From an uncultured Blautia sp. (GTDB lineage Bacteria; Bacillota; Clostridia; Lachnospirales; Lachnospiraceae): a stretch of DNA of 26,834 nucleotides. The position numbers and the translations under genes were made by a program. The DNA lies in the NCBI GenBank assembly GCA_934426285.1, contig CAKRYE010000026.1:1-26834 (forward strand), in the 5' to 3' direction. The notes beneath the pieces were generated by a model. It worked only from the letters and a program-made list of their open reading frames with translations, had not been told where the DNA came from and did no database searches. This document shows positions 13,201 to 23,800 of the stretch, piece by piece; position 1 is the stretch's first letter, and each line of letters begins with the position of its first letter.

Positions 13201-14829
13201 ATGGCACGTTTTTTGAGTATTGAGGCTGAGAGTACACAGATCAGAGTGGGAGAGGTGGAGATTTCCGGACGTAAGGGACGGATGCTTCAGTGTTTTTGCG
13301 TACCTGTTCCCCAGGGGTCTGTGGAGGATGGACAGATCCGAGATACCAAAGGTCTGGGGGAGCTTTTGAGGCAGCAGCTGAATGAGCGGGGAATCCGCAC
13401 AAAGAAGGCTTGGTTTGTTACCGGTTCTACCAGGATTGCCAGTAGGGAGGTACAGATTCCGCTGGTAAAGAAAAGCCGGATTCAGAGTATTATTGAAGCA
13501 AATGCAACGGATTATTTTCCCATTGATGTGACCAAATATGTTATGTCCTATATGATTCTGGGGATCACTGGAGAGAAGGGCAAAAAGGGCGAGGAGGCTG
13601 AGCAGAAAAAGGCTGCTGACCAGGAGAGACAGTACAGGCTGATGGTGTATGCATCTCCCAAGGCAATTTCCACTGCCTATTATGAGTTTGCCCAGAGTGC
13701 AGGACTGACTTTGTCCGGAATCACTTTTACCGGAAATACGGTGTATCAGACTGTGCAGGAGGAATGTACCTCCGGTGCCCATATTCTGATCAAGGTGGAG
13801 CTGGAGAATACAGGAATCAGTATTATCAGGGACGGGAAGCTTAGTTTCCAGAGAAATATTAATTATGGTATAGAGAGTGCAGTGGAGACGATCCGCAGCT
13901 TTCCACAGTTTGGGGACAGGCTGGAGGTTCAGGATGCATTGCAGCTTCTGTCAGAGAAAAAATGGATCTATCCTTCCCTGGACGGTGAGATTGGGGAGGA
14001 GCCTGATACTGTAAAAAGTGAAGTGACAGAGAGCCTTCGGTATCTGGTGGGAAATATTTCCCGTATTATGGACTATTATATTTCCAGAAATGGGGATGTG
14101 AATTTTGAAAGTATTGTTCTGTGCGGCCTGGGCGGTCAGGTGCAGGGGCTGACAGAGCTTCTGACTCAGGAACTGGGGCAGAAGGTGGAGCTTCTCACAA
14201 AGATTGTCAGATATTCCGTGCCTGAGACAAACAAGAATGAGGGACTTTTCCTTTATATTGCAGTGATGGACCCTGTGAAATCCGGACTGAACCTGATGGA
14301 GAAGACCGGACGGAAGCAGAAGGAAGTGAAGGAAACCTTAAGCGGCGCCTGGGTAGTCTTTGGCGTAGGTGCTTTGGCGGCTGTGGCTCTGGCGGCTGCA
14401 GGAGTGGGGGCAAGGATTTACCAGACCCATGAGCAGGAAAGGCTGAACCAGAGAATTGCCGAAGAACAGAGCATTGAGGATGTGTATGCGGCTTATAATA
14501 ATGCCAAATCCCAGTATGATAATTTCCAGAGCATGTATGCTTATACCAATACCCCCAATGAGGGACTGGAGGCCTTTATCCAGGAAATGGAGGAAAAAAT
14601 GCCTTCCAGCATTACGGTGGAGACCTTTAGCTCTACAGGCAGTCAGGTAAGCTTTTCCATGAGAGTGGCCAGCAAGTCTGAGGCTGCCAATACACTGATC
14701 CAGCTGCGAACCTTTGACAGTCTTTCCTCTGTAACTACCACGGGAATTGATGAAGGTGAGGATGGAACAGTAACCATGTCTGTAACCTGTACATACAGAA
14801 ATCCGGCATTGCTTGATGATGCAGAATAG
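13201..14829 (+). CDS. Fused type IV pilus assembly protein PilM-PilN
   Basis: A 542-aa fusion. Residues 1-360 are a PilM-type actin-like domain (MARFLSIEAESTQIRVGE start; SASYYxx region QYRLMVYASPK; VLCGLGGQVQGLTELL near the end). Then comes GLNLMEK, resembling the conserved NLLP-type N-terminal peptide by which PilN docks into PilM, a single membrane segment (about 382-404), a coiled-coil stretch and a PilN-like C-terminal domain (SSITVETFSSTGSQVSFSMRV). In most bacteria these are two proteins, PilM cytoplasmic and PilN membrane-bound; here one chain spans both jobs. GGAGG at 13189-13193 sets the start at ATG 13201, not 13186. The PilO gene follows after 12 bases. Confidence 0.88.
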   Translation: MARFLSIEAESTQIRVGEVEISGRKGRMLQCFCVPVPQGSVEDGQIRDTKGLGELLRQQLNERGIRTKKAWFVTGSTRIASREVQIPLVKKSRIQSIIEANATDYFPIDVTKYVMSYMILGITGEKGKKGEEAEQKKAADQERQYRLMVYASPKAISTAYYEFAQSAGLTLSGITFTGNTVYQTVQEECTSGAHILIKVELENTGISIIRDGKLSFQRNINYGIESAVETIRSFPQFGDRLEVQDALQLLSEKKWIYPSLDGEIGEEPDTVKSEVTESLRYLVGNISRIMDYYISRNGDVNFESIVLCGLGGQVQGLTELLTQELGQKVELLTKIVRYSVPETNKNEGLFLYIAVMDPVKSGLNLMEKTGRKQKEVKETLSGAWVVFGVGALAAVALAAAGVGARIYQTHEQERLNQRIAEEQSIEDVYAAYNNAKSQYDNFQSMYAYTNTPNEGLEAFIQEMEEKMPSSITVETFSSTGSQVSFSMRVASKSEAANTLIQLRTFDSLSSVTTTGIDEGEDGTVTMSVTCTYRNPALLDDAE

Positions 14830-14841
14830 GAGACAGAATTT

Positions 14842-15792
14842 ATGAATCTTTCAATGCGCGATAAAAAAATATTACTGATGTTTCTGGGAGTGTTGCTTTT
14901 TGCCTTATCCTTCCTTTTCGTGTATAAGCCGCAGATGGAAGAGGCTGCCCAGATTTCCGCAAATAATGACAGTCTCCAGGAGAGACTGAGCCAGCTTCTG
15001 GAACTGGCCCAGAACCGGGAGCAGTATGTAAATGACACAGAGACCATGCAGGCAGAGATCGATGAGTACTGCAAGCAGTTTCCATATACTGTCCGTTCAG
15101 AGGACGGAATTGTCCTGGCTATGAATATGGAAAATTCCTTGGACATGACCATTTCCAATGTGAGCCTGGGAGAAAGAACCTTTGTATATTCTATGGATGG
15201 GGGCTCCAATGCAGATGGCGCAGAAGCTCCTCAGGAGACTATGATGGAGCAGGGCAATCAGCAAACCCAGGATCAGATTGACCAGATCGAGGGCACTGAT
15301 TCCTCCCTGGGAAATGATGGCTATGCAACCATAGATTCCAGTAATTCCGTACAAGCCACTATTCAGGGAGATTCCACAGGAACTCCGGCACTGTACCGCA
15401 CCCAGGATACGGTGCAGTTTAGCGGTACCTACAAAAGCCTGAAGGAGGCTGTCAAATATCTGGCAGATCAGAGCGGCAGAATGACATTGGACAATGTGAA
15501 TGCTTCCTTTGATTCCTCCACAGGAAACCTTACAGGAACCATGACCATCAATATCTTCTCCATGACCGGCGGCAGCACCAGCTACTCCGCGCCGGATGCA
15601 GGAAACACAGTCTACGGAACCGACAACATTTTCGGAACCATAGAGAACACCAAAAAAAGCAAGAAGAGTAAGAAAAAGGCGGCAGAGACCGTAGCTGCAG
15701 ATACCGAAGCACAGCAGAACCAGGAAGCGGCCCAGACACCGACAGATGAGACAACAGATTCTACCCAGAGTGCAGAAGCTGCAGCTCAGTAA
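14842..15792 (+). CDS. pilO: Type IV pilus alignment protein PilO
   Basis: A 316-aa bitopic protein. It has a short cytoplasmic N-terminus, one membrane helix (about 9-28, ILLMFLGVLLFALSFLFVY), a coiled coil (about 33-75) and an outer domain with a PilO-like beta-alpha fold (VQFSGTYKSLKEAVKYLADQ, then MTLDNVNASF). A linker rich in Gln, Asp and Ser divides the fold around residues 125-185. The tail is unusual: a Lys-Ser block (KKSKKSKKKA) followed by some 40 residues of Ala, Gln, Thr and Glu with low complexity. It is expected to pair with the PilN half of the preceding protein. AGGAG overlaps the end of that gene, suggesting translational coupling. Confidence 0.82.
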   Translation: MNLSMRDKKILLMFLGVLLFALSFLFVYKPQMEEAAQISANNDSLQERLSQLLELAQNREQYVNDTETMQAEIDEYCKQFPYTVRSEDGIVLAMNMENSLDMTISNVSLGERTFVYSMDGGSNADGAEAPQETMMEQGNQQTQDQIDQIEGTDSSLGNDGYATIDSSNSVQATIQGDSTGTPALYRTQDTVQFSGTYKSLKEAVKYLADQSGRMTLDNVNASFDSSTGNLTGTMTINIFSMTGGSTSYSAPDAGNTVYGTDNIFGTIENTKKSKKSKKKAAETVAADTEAQQNQEAAQTPTDETTDSTQSAEAAAQ

Positions 15793-15809
15793 TATCATAG
15801 ATGAGAGCA

Positions 15810-15852
15810 CTTTAGAGGGGAAAAGAAAGCCCCTCTAAAGCTGTATATACAG
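15810..15852 (+). promoter_or_regulatory. Perfect hairpin followed by a 12-bp palindrome
   Basis: CTTTAGAGGGG (15810-15820) and CCCCTCTAAAG (15830-15840) pair perfectly over 11 bp. Immediately after is the palindrome CTGTATATACAG (15841-15852). No T-run follows, so this is more likely an mRNA processing or stability element, or an operator, than a terminator. It divides the assembly genes from the minor pilins. Confidence 0.55.
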
Positions 15853-15884
15853 GAATAGAAAAACAGGAAAGGAGTACATGCAGA

Positions 15885-17534
15885 ATGGACAGAAAAAAAC
15901 TACACAAGGACAACACAGGAATGACTTTGCTGGAAGTGATCGTGGCAGTCAGTATCTTCTCCATCACCGCAATCGTACTCCTGCAGAGCTTCGTCACCTC
16001 AAGCAGGATCAATAAGAAGTCTAATACTTATCTGGAGGCAACCGCTACAGCACAGAATGTAATGGAAGAGATTAAGGCGAAAAGGTTCAAGGAGATTGCA
16101 TTGGCGTTTAACTATCCGGTGGATCGACTGGGAAATAGCAGATTTTCTTTTTTACAGTCTCAGGTAGCCAATATAGGAAATTCTTTACAGATTAAAGAAG
16201 TAACCAGGCAAAATGGGACTGATGGAGGGGTTACATATTCTGATGTCCGTCAGTACAATGCTTCAGATAATGAAGATGATTCTAAAGTTACCGCATCTGT
16301 GATCTCACATGATGGTGGCAAGAGCTATAAATTCAATGCAAATAAGACAGGTAAGTATTATTACACTATGACAAATGTGGAAACACTGCATGATAAATTT
16401 GATGTTCTGGTAGAGTTTGATGGTAGCAGGGATTCTGGTTATAAGAAAAAGACAGCTACTAACAATGAATATGGAAAGAATGACTATCTCTCTCCTAATA
16501 TTACAAAGCTGGATTCAAAAAAGAATGCATTCCTGATCATGGAAAAAAACTGGGATGAGAATGCTATGACAGAGTTGATAACAAAACAATGGAGTTATGC
16601 AAAAAAACAATGGGGAATTGCGAAAGATCAATGGGAAAAGGATAATGCTGATCACGTTGGAAATGGGTATGATGAAATTTATCCTGAACCTCAGGCACTG
16701 AACGAGCAGGATGTTTATGCCCGCACAAAGCGTATTCTTAAAGTAAAGGTTGAGAACAGCAGTGGTGGAGGAATCGTTGTAAAGGCTAAATATATTTTAT
16801 ATGCTTATAATTATGTAAAAGAGGGTGGATCTGAATATGAAAAGATGTCCATCTGTCCATGTCATGGTAAAAGTCTGGAGAAAGTATTAGAGGATGATTC
16901 GGTACTGCCTGGTAATGATTGTTTCTGTACATATTCCAGCCCATATACTCCAATTTATGGCTCTGAGAATGAAGATGATCTGCAGAGTATTTATATTTTT
17001 TATTATCCAAACTATAAATCTACAAGTCAGACAAATCCGTTGGATGAAATTATTTTTGACAACACCCAGATTCAGGTAAAAGACGGTAGTGCGATGGTGA
17101 ATTATCCTGTTAATCTTTATGTTATTAAGCAGAGAGATGAGGAGAATAATGAGCCTACTCAGGCACAGGAAATAGGATATAAAATGCGCCTGACTGTGAA
17201 AGAGGCACCTACTAAACCCTGGACGGCAAACAAAGGATTATTCAGGGCTTCCACTACTTTGCTTACAAATCTGGATTATGACATCAGTAATGTGATCGAT
17301 ATTTCAAAAAGAACCAAAACATCACAGATGAAGCTTATATATCAGGATACAAATGGAAATAAAACCACAGATTATAGTGCTAAAACCATTCTTTCCTGTA
17401 ATGGTTTGGACAACAGACTTGCGGAAGACAGAATTTACTCTGCTGTTGTGAAAGTATATAAGCAGGGAGCCGCTGATAGAGATTTTCCAGACAGTGATCT
17501 GATTGTAAGTCTGGATGGAGCTAAAGAAAATTAG
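15885..17534 (+). CDS. Large minor pilin, GspI/PilV-like
   Basis: A 549-aa prepilin-like protein. The leader is 12 residues and cleavage is expected at G12, before MTLLEVIVAVSIFSITAIVL, with Glu+5 present and Met as the mature first residue, as in GspI/PilV. The helix continues into TYLEATATAQNVMEEIKAKRF, a pattern common in that class. Usual members have 120-200 residues; the C-terminal ~450 residues here are extra and match no domain I recognise. A CPCH (324-327) and CFC (346-348) cluster could bind a metal or form disulfides. GGAG at 15871-15874 precedes the start. It is the first of four minor pilins. Confidence 0.82.
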   Translation: MDRKKLHKDNTGMTLLEVIVAVSIFSITAIVLLQSFVTSSRINKKSNTYLEATATAQNVMEEIKAKRFKEIALAFNYPVDRLGNSRFSFLQSQVANIGNSLQIKEVTRQNGTDGGVTYSDVRQYNASDNEDDSKVTASVISHDGGKSYKFNANKTGKYYYTMTNVETLHDKFDVLVEFDGSRDSGYKKKTATNNEYGKNDYLSPNITKLDSKKNAFLIMEKNWDENAMTELITKQWSYAKKQWGIAKDQWEKDNADHVGNGYDEIYPEPQALNEQDVYARTKRILKVKVENSSGGGIVVKAKYILYAYNYVKEGGSEYEKMSICPCHGKSLEKVLEDDSVLPGNDCFCTYSSPYTPIYGSENEDDLQSIYIFYYPNYKSTSQTNPLDEIIFDNTQIQVKDGSAMVNYPVNLYVIKQRDEENNEPTQAQEIGYKMRLTVKEAPTKPWTANKGLFRASTTLLTNLDYDISNVIDISKRTKTSQMKLIYQDTNGNKTTDYSAKTILSCNGLDNRLAEDRIYSAVVKVYKQGAADRDFPDSDLIVSLDGAKEN

Positions 17535-17586
17535 ACAATTATGGAAATGTAAGATAAACGGTTTTGCGGACAGCCAGGGAGGTACT

Positions 17587-20070
17587 ATGCATAAAATAAA
17601 ATGGGTACAAAACAGAAAAAAGAATCAGGGTTTTTCCCTGCTTACTGTAATTGTATCGGTAGCCTTTATTGGAATCATGGCCATGTTGGTTCTGTATATG
17701 GCACTGGCAAATTTTAATATGAAAGTAACTGATCTGAAAGGAAAGGACAGTTTTTATACTGCTGAACAGGCTCTGGAGGAAATCCGCACCGGACTTCAGG
17801 AGGATGTGGGAAATGCAATGTCTATTGCTTATACCAAAGTTCTGGAAACCTATTCTAAAGATGCTGATGTTACCGGAGATGCTACTTTGGATGAACTGAG
17901 ACAGTCCAGCTTTAAGGAACTGTTCGTAAAAGAGCTGGTGAAGCTTTTACAGAATGGTGAGAATTCCAATCAGTATAGCATTAAAAAATTAAATGGCTAT
18001 CTGGATATGAAAGATAGCAGCAGCCAGGGTCAGAATAAAATAGATTCCAATAAGGAAACCATGGTTGTTGTAAACCCGGTTGGCAAGGCACCGGATATGA
18101 AAAAAGATGTGAAAAATGGTGTGGTTCTGAAAAATCTGAAAGCTATTTATGTAGATTCTGCAGGCAGGGCTTCAATTATTGAGACAGATATCAGACTTGG
18201 AATTCCAAAGGTTCAGTTCCCTACACCCTCTACTTTGCCGGATCTGATGCATATGAGTGTTGTTGCAAACAAGGGCATTGTATGTGAAAGTGGTGAAGCA
18301 GAGATACAGGGAAAGGTTTATGCCGGACTTCTGGATACATATAAAAATAGCAATAAAAATGATGGATCTGACTGTGTCAGTGTAGAGGTAAATAATGGCG
18401 CAAAGCTTTCTGTAACATCAGGAGATCTGTTTGTATGTCAGGGAAATATTAATGTAGGAGTTAACTCTTCTTTTTCCAGCGGAAGTACAGTATCCCTGTG
18501 GGCGCAGGGAATAAATCTGAATACTTCTACAGTGGAACTTCTTGGCAAAACTTATATTGCAGATGATTTGACTGTTAATAAAGGAAACGGAAGCAAGGTG
18601 ACTCTCAAAGGCGAGTATTATGGTTTTGGTAATCCCAGTGAATCTTCAAAAGATATTAGTAAAAATCCAAACTGGATTGAGGATGACAGTAAGAATCCAT
18701 TATACACTGAATATGGTCGTACTACTTCTGCATTGAGCAGTGCAATTACCATTAACGGCAAGAATACGACCATGGATTTATCCGGATTGCAGAAGATAAT
18801 GCTGGCAGGAAAGAATTATATTGCAAGCAGTAAGATAGTTGGACAGAAATCAAATAGCAGCGATATTATGACCGGCGAAAGTCTGACAGTAAAGGGAACT
18901 CAGCTGGCATATCTGCTTCCGCCACAGCTTTTGGATAATGGAGAGAAAACAAATCCTATGACTTATAATGAGTATTTGAATTTAATTGGCGGAGAAGATG
19001 GCACAGGAAGTGTTGCAATAAGGAATAATGTTCCTGTAGCAGAATGGGGAAACAAAACCCTTCAGGAGATTGGGGTAGACAGTACCAAACCTGTGCAGGA
19101 GGTGTTCTATAATGATAATTCTGCCGGTGATGGGGGGTATGTCTATTTTTATCTGAATTTTACAGACACCAGCAAGGCAGCTGCTTTCATACAAAATTAC
19201 TATTCAGACAGTAATATAACTGCAGACGTGTCTGACACAGATACCGGCAAGAATAAGACTATGAAGCAGAAGATGGATGAATACCTCAGTTTTTATTTTG
19301 GTGATCAGGCAGGCGTGACAGTAAAGGATCCCCAGACCTATCTGCGCTATATTACTAATGGAAATATTCTTTCTTATTCTGGGCAGACAAAAACCGGAAC
19401 TTTAAACAGCGCTACAGATACCAACCCGGGAACAGCACTGAATGATGAACAGGTAAGTTATCAGCAGCAATGGTATGCATTGAATCGTAGAATGATCATA
19501 AATTATGAACTTTTGAAAAAGGTTTACGAGGAAGATAAAGAAACCGTTGATCATGATGAAACTGACTGTTCCAGAAGTGTGTTTGATAACATGGTGAATG
19601 AAGCAGGTTTGAGGAGTTTTGTTACAGAAAAGCACAATGATGGGGAAAATAAATACAAATTTACATCTAATGAGGAAGATGGTGGTTTTACTGCTATTTT
19701 TGCCGATAATGAATCAGGTAATTCTGTTGAAATCAATGAGGCTGACGAGGAAAAACTTCGCCTTGTTGTAGCTACCGGTGATATTACCATAAAAAACGAT
19801 GTGAATTTTTGTGGTATTATCATGGCAAAAGGTAAAATTACGATGGAATCAGGTGCCAAGTTAATTGCTGCACCTCTGGATGCGGCCAGAATTTTCCAGG
19901 CACAGTCTACAGCAGATGAGATTTCTCCCAAGGATTTGTTCTGGGATGGAGATAAATATGTGTTGGGTAACACCACAACCACAGATGATAATTCCGGTAC
20001 AGAGACAAAACGCAATACAACCTATGATCTGGCAGAATGCATAACCTATGAAAACTGGAAAAAGAAATAA
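17587..20070 (+). CDS. Very large minor pilin lacking Glu+5 (GspK/PilX-like role)
   Basis: An 827-aa prepilin-like protein. A 15-residue basic leader ends in NQG, then FSLLTVIVSVAFIGIMAMLVL; position +5 is Thr, not Glu. Loss of Glu+5 is known for GspK, which caps the tip and needs no neighbour contact above it, so a tip position is inferred. The following region (ANFNMKVTDLKGKDSFYTAEQALEEIRTGL) resembles PilX/GspK starts. The rest is long, Ser/Asn/Asp-rich, with beta-helix-like stretches (GDLFVCQGNINVGVNSSFSS; VVATGDITIKNDVNFCGIIM) reminiscent of polymer-forming or bactofilin-type repeats. ATG 17587 with GGGAGG just ahead is chosen over ATG 17515, which overlaps the previous gene. The function of the large domain is unknown. 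Confidence 0.78.
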   Translation: MHKIKWVQNRKKNQGFSLLTVIVSVAFIGIMAMLVLYMALANFNMKVTDLKGKDSFYTAEQALEEIRTGLQEDVGNAMSIAYTKVLETYSKDADVTGDATLDELRQSSFKELFVKELVKLLQNGENSNQYSIKKLNGYLDMKDSSSQGQNKIDSNKETMVVVNPVGKAPDMKKDVKNGVVLKNLKAIYVDSAGRASIIETDIRLGIPKVQFPTPSTLPDLMHMSVVANKGIVCESGEAEIQGKVYAGLLDTYKNSNKNDGSDCVSVEVNNGAKLSVTSGDLFVCQGNINVGVNSSFSSGSTVSLWAQGINLNTSTVELLGKTYIADDLTVNKGNGSKVTLKGEYYGFGNPSESSKDISKNPNWIEDDSKNPLYTEYGRTTSALSSAITINGKNTTMDLSGLQKIMLAGKNYIASSKIVGQKSNSSDIMTGESLTVKGTQLAYLLPPQLLDNGEKTNPMTYNEYLNLIGGEDGTGSVAIRNNVPVAEWGNKTLQEIGVDSTKPVQEVFYNDNSAGDGGYVYFYLNFTDTSKAAAFIQNYYSDSNITADVSDTDTGKNKTMKQKMDEYLSFYFGDQAGVTVKDPQTYLRYITNGNILSYSGQTKTGTLNSATDTNPGTALNDEQVSYQQQWYALNRRMIINYELLKKVYEEDKETVDHDETDCSRSVFDNMVNEAGLRSFVTEKHNDGENKYKFTSNEEDGGFTAIFADNESGNSVEINEADEEKLRLVVATGDITIKNDVNFCGIIMAKGKITMESGAKLIAAPLDAARIFQAQSTADEISPKDLFWDGDKYVLGNTTTTDDNSGTETKRNTTYDLAECITYENWKKK

Positions 20071-20085
20071 GGGAAACTGGAACTA

Positions 20086-20118
20086 TTCAGCAGTCTGCTG
20101 TTTTGCGAAGCTGCTGAA
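20086..20118 (+). promoter_or_regulatory. Intergenic hairpin within the minor pilin block
   Basis: TTCAGCAG (20086-20093) and CTGCTGAA (20111-20118) pair perfectly over 8 bp. No T-run follows, so it is probably an mRNA stability or processing structure. Confidence 0.45.
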
Positions 20119-20156
20119 CGATTATAAGAAATTTTAGAAAACAGGCGGGCATGTTT

Positions 20157-20759
20157 ATGAAGCAGAAGAACAATAAAGGTTTTACGCTAGTTGAATTAAT
20201 TGTGGTGATTTCCATATTTACAATATTACTGGGAATCCTGGAACCTTCTGTCAGTTCAATATTCAGTTATCGGGCCAAACGTGCAGCAAACAGTATTGTG
20301 GCTGCGCTGGACAAGACAAAGACAGAAGCCATGAACCGTCTGGTAGGTGAAATGGTACTCGAAAGGACAGATGACGGTTATTATGTAAGCTATTATCTGG
20401 ATCGCGGTAAGCAGAGCGGGATAGTAAAAGAACAAGCTGAGAAAATTGCTCCGAAAAATACATTGATCAGTTATACAACAACAGAGAATACGATGGGAAC
20501 TGAAATGCAGTTGGGAGATAAGCTGATTTTTACATTCAACAGGGAAGATGGCAGTTTTAGGCCGTTGCAGAAGAATATTATTAATTCTGAAGAGATAACT
20601 AATTCATTAAATAATCATACAGATATTTCTTTTCCAGACAAAATGCTTGCTGGCAATGTGGGGAACTATTGTACAAGTATTACAGTAAAAGGTGGTTCCA
20701 GAACCAGCACCATAAAGCTGGAAACAGGAACTGGAAGCTGTACTGTAACGGTCAGTTGA
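20157..20759 (+). CDS. Minor pilin, GspH/FimT-like
   Basis: A 200-aa prepilin. Cleavage is expected after KNNKG (G8), before FTLVELIVVISIFTILLGIL, with Glu+5 present. The next segment, SIFSYRAKRAANSIVAALDKTKTEAMNR, matches the GspH/FimT pattern of a helix leading into a region of regular Lys/Arg. It is the only minor pilin here of normal size. ATG 20157 lies 8 bases after AGGCGG (20143-20148), while ATG 20151 is too close to it. It sits between the two largest minor pilins and probably helps prime the tip complex. Confidence 0.85.
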   Translation: MKQKNNKGFTLVELIVVISIFTILLGILEPSVSSIFSYRAKRAANSIVAALDKTKTEAMNRLVGEMVLERTDDGYYVSYYLDRGKQSGIVKEQAEKIAPKNTLISYTTTENTMGTEMQLGDKLIFTFNREDGSFRPLQKNIINSEEITNSLNNHTDISFPDKMLAGNVGNYCTSITVKGGSRTSTIKLETGTGSCTVTVS

Positions 20760-20829
20760 ATGGCTTTAACTTTTCACCAAAAAATATCCTAAAGAATAAG
20801 TATGTATGCAGGTGACAGGAGAGATTCAT

Positions 20830-23800
20830 ATGAAACAAAAAAACAAGGGTTTTACATTAATAGAATTGATTGTAACCATAGCAATTATAGCCATATTTTC
20901 GGGAGTAGTTCTGACTGTGGTTGGTACAGGGGCACACAGCTACCGAACTACTTCAAGCAATACGAAAGTGCAGATGGAAACCCAGGATGTTATGGATCAG
21001 ATCCAAAATATCATTATCGATGTAAATCGCAGCGTTTACTATACCTATGGTGATGCCATGAACAGCAGTGTAGGTGATTTGGTATCAAATGACATTGATT
21101 CTAATGGAGAAGCTTCTGGTACAGCTATGTCAAAGACATTTATGGCATGCAGTGGGAAAGAAAGTTCAGATTCTGTTGGATCTGGAGATCAAGAATATGA
21201 TTATTCCTGCGATGTTATTATGTGGAATAAACAGGAACAGAAGCTTTATTATGCCTGCAGAACCTGGAAAGGAACAGAATCTGTAAAAAATAAAACAACA
21301 GATGGTTCCGGTGTTGATTCAGGTACAGATGAAAATGGTACTCCAACGGTAAATGAATCATCTGCAAATGGAACTTCAGCAGGGGATGGAAGTGAAACAG
21401 AGGTACTGGATATTACAGACAATGATATGGAAGTAGCGGATGCCACATCTGATGGAGAAAATATGGGTACAACCGTGTCTACCAGAACAAGTGAAATTCA
21501 GAACAAGGTGGATAAAACTGTCCTTGCAGAAAACATTACAGATTTCCGTGTAGATGTATCTAAGGTGGTAAGTGAGCGGATTATACGTTTTCAGTTTACT
21601 GCGGATGTAAATGGAAAAGAGACCACTACTGTCCATACTGTAAATCTCCGAAACCAGATCCAGATATCCAAACCGGAAGATGGCTACGGCAAATCAGATG
21701 GAGATACCCCATGGATTCTGCTTACCAATTACCCAATCGAAGTAGAACCCGGTAAATCTGTCACCGGATTCTCCAAACTTATGAAGGGCAATATCGACCC
21801 GGATACAATAAAATGGGTGGTAGATTCAGGAAATGGAGCATTTACAGCAGGTGCAGAGGGCTCTGATGATTCATTAGTGACATTGACGGCAAACAGTGAT
21901 GCGAAAGATGGAGATATTATCACAATACATGTAGAAGCGCGGACAAGTGATGGAAAAACAGTGCAGTCCAGAACTGCAACTATCAAGGTTGTCAGCAAAA
22001 AAGTGCCTCAGAGTTTGATACCGAGTACAACAGAAGTATTGCTTGGCGTAGGGAACAGCTACAATCTCACATCTATAAGATGGAACGTAAAATATAGTGA
22101 TGGAACAGAATCTGAAGAAGTGTCTGCAGATTCGTTAACATGGAGTATGTTATCGAATATAGATGGAATTACATTTAACGCGGGAAACATAAAGATAGAA
22201 AAAACAGATAATGGGCCGGGAACAAATGCTGATAATTCACAATTTAATCTGAAAGTATCATATTCTGATCCAAATAACACGGGAACGAATGTAGAGGGAA
22301 CTTTACATGTAAAACTGGCAAGACTTGATGTTACATCTCCAACAGGTACTTACAATGTAAATGATGATAAAAACTTTACTTATATATATAAGGAAGGTGG
22401 TATTCAGAATAATGATAAGATTGGAACATTAAATCCGGTTTATACTTCAGATCCTGTAGGCAAGGTGATAAGTACAGGTGATAAATTTATAGCGGATGAT
22501 GTTGGAAGCTGGAATGTGCAGGCAACTTTGAATATGAGTGAAATTGGTGGCTTTGGTGGAAATATAACTGGGGAAAATCAGTTTAGTGTGCAAGAGCAAA
22601 CAGAACAGGCACAGGTGAAACTTCATAACGATAGTGGGTTGAATACAATTATTCCGGGTAAAAATTATACCTGTTCTTCAAAGTACAATGAGAATGAATT
22701 TTATTTATCATCAGACTGGTCTGGAACAGATGATAAGCTTGAAATAAAATGGAGTGTATCTCACAAATATTCTGCTAACACAGGATTTTTGAGTGGTGGC
22801 TCTTATACATCCGATATTACTATTAAATCAAAAGATAATGTTACCCTGCATGTGGGAAGTGATGAAAAAGGATTTGTTTTAGAGGCTGATTTGACAGTTA
22901 AAGATTATAACGGTAATATAACACATCATTATCGTGGGAATATGAATGTTAAAATTGCGAGAGGAGTTAGTATTCAGAATACGTTTGAGGATAATTCAGA
23001 AGAAACTCAGAACTTCAAAGCATTTCGTGGTCGTAGATATCAATTAAAAGCTGTAGTTAATGTGTCAAAATATAATTCTATTACAAATCAGCATGATACA
23101 GAAGAACTTAAATTACAGCCGGATAAGTATACATGGATTATTTCAGCAAATGGAAAGTATGCGCCAGGTATTACTTCACTTGATATTGAAGAGAATTGGT
23201 TGGATTTTAATATTACTGTAAAGGTAACTGATAGTTATGATAATATTATTTATCCACTGAATTATGAGAATTTAAAGGATAATAAAAATGTTAAAGTTGA
23301 GGACATACCAGTAAATGCAGAAGTTGTTGCGGTGGATAATAAGACATCCTTATTTCCGGGAGATACCACGAAGTTGTATCTCAGACTTTGGAATGAAGCA
23401 GGAACATTGGATGGACAGGCTGACTGGTCTGGTTTTAGTTCGGATAAATTATGCGTAGTGGCGGATACTAATGCTCAAACTATACACCAGGATTCAATAT
23501 ACCAGAATGATGTTGTAATTCCGATAGAAGTCAAAGCATCAACTGATGTGAAAGAAATAACTAATATTACTATACCAGTAAAATACAAGTATAAAAGTGG
23601 AGGGCAAGTAAGCAATAGTGAAGAGGAGACGTCTATTAATATCACAATTACACCATTAAATATGGTCATCAATCCTTCTTCTTACGAAGCCTATGAATCT
23701 AATTCTGTAACGATAGCGGCCAATATTTATAATGCAGATTCTAATGAAGATGTTACAAACAGTTATGTAATTAATTGGTCACTTAGTCCTGAAGATGCAA

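Noticed and set aside
12388..13782. 464-codon open frame on the - strand opposite pilD and the PilM-N gene
   Set aside because: It is rich in His, Gln, Asn, Ser and Pro with no domain, and spans two well-supported + strand genes and the hairpin between them. It is a mirror of their codon bias.
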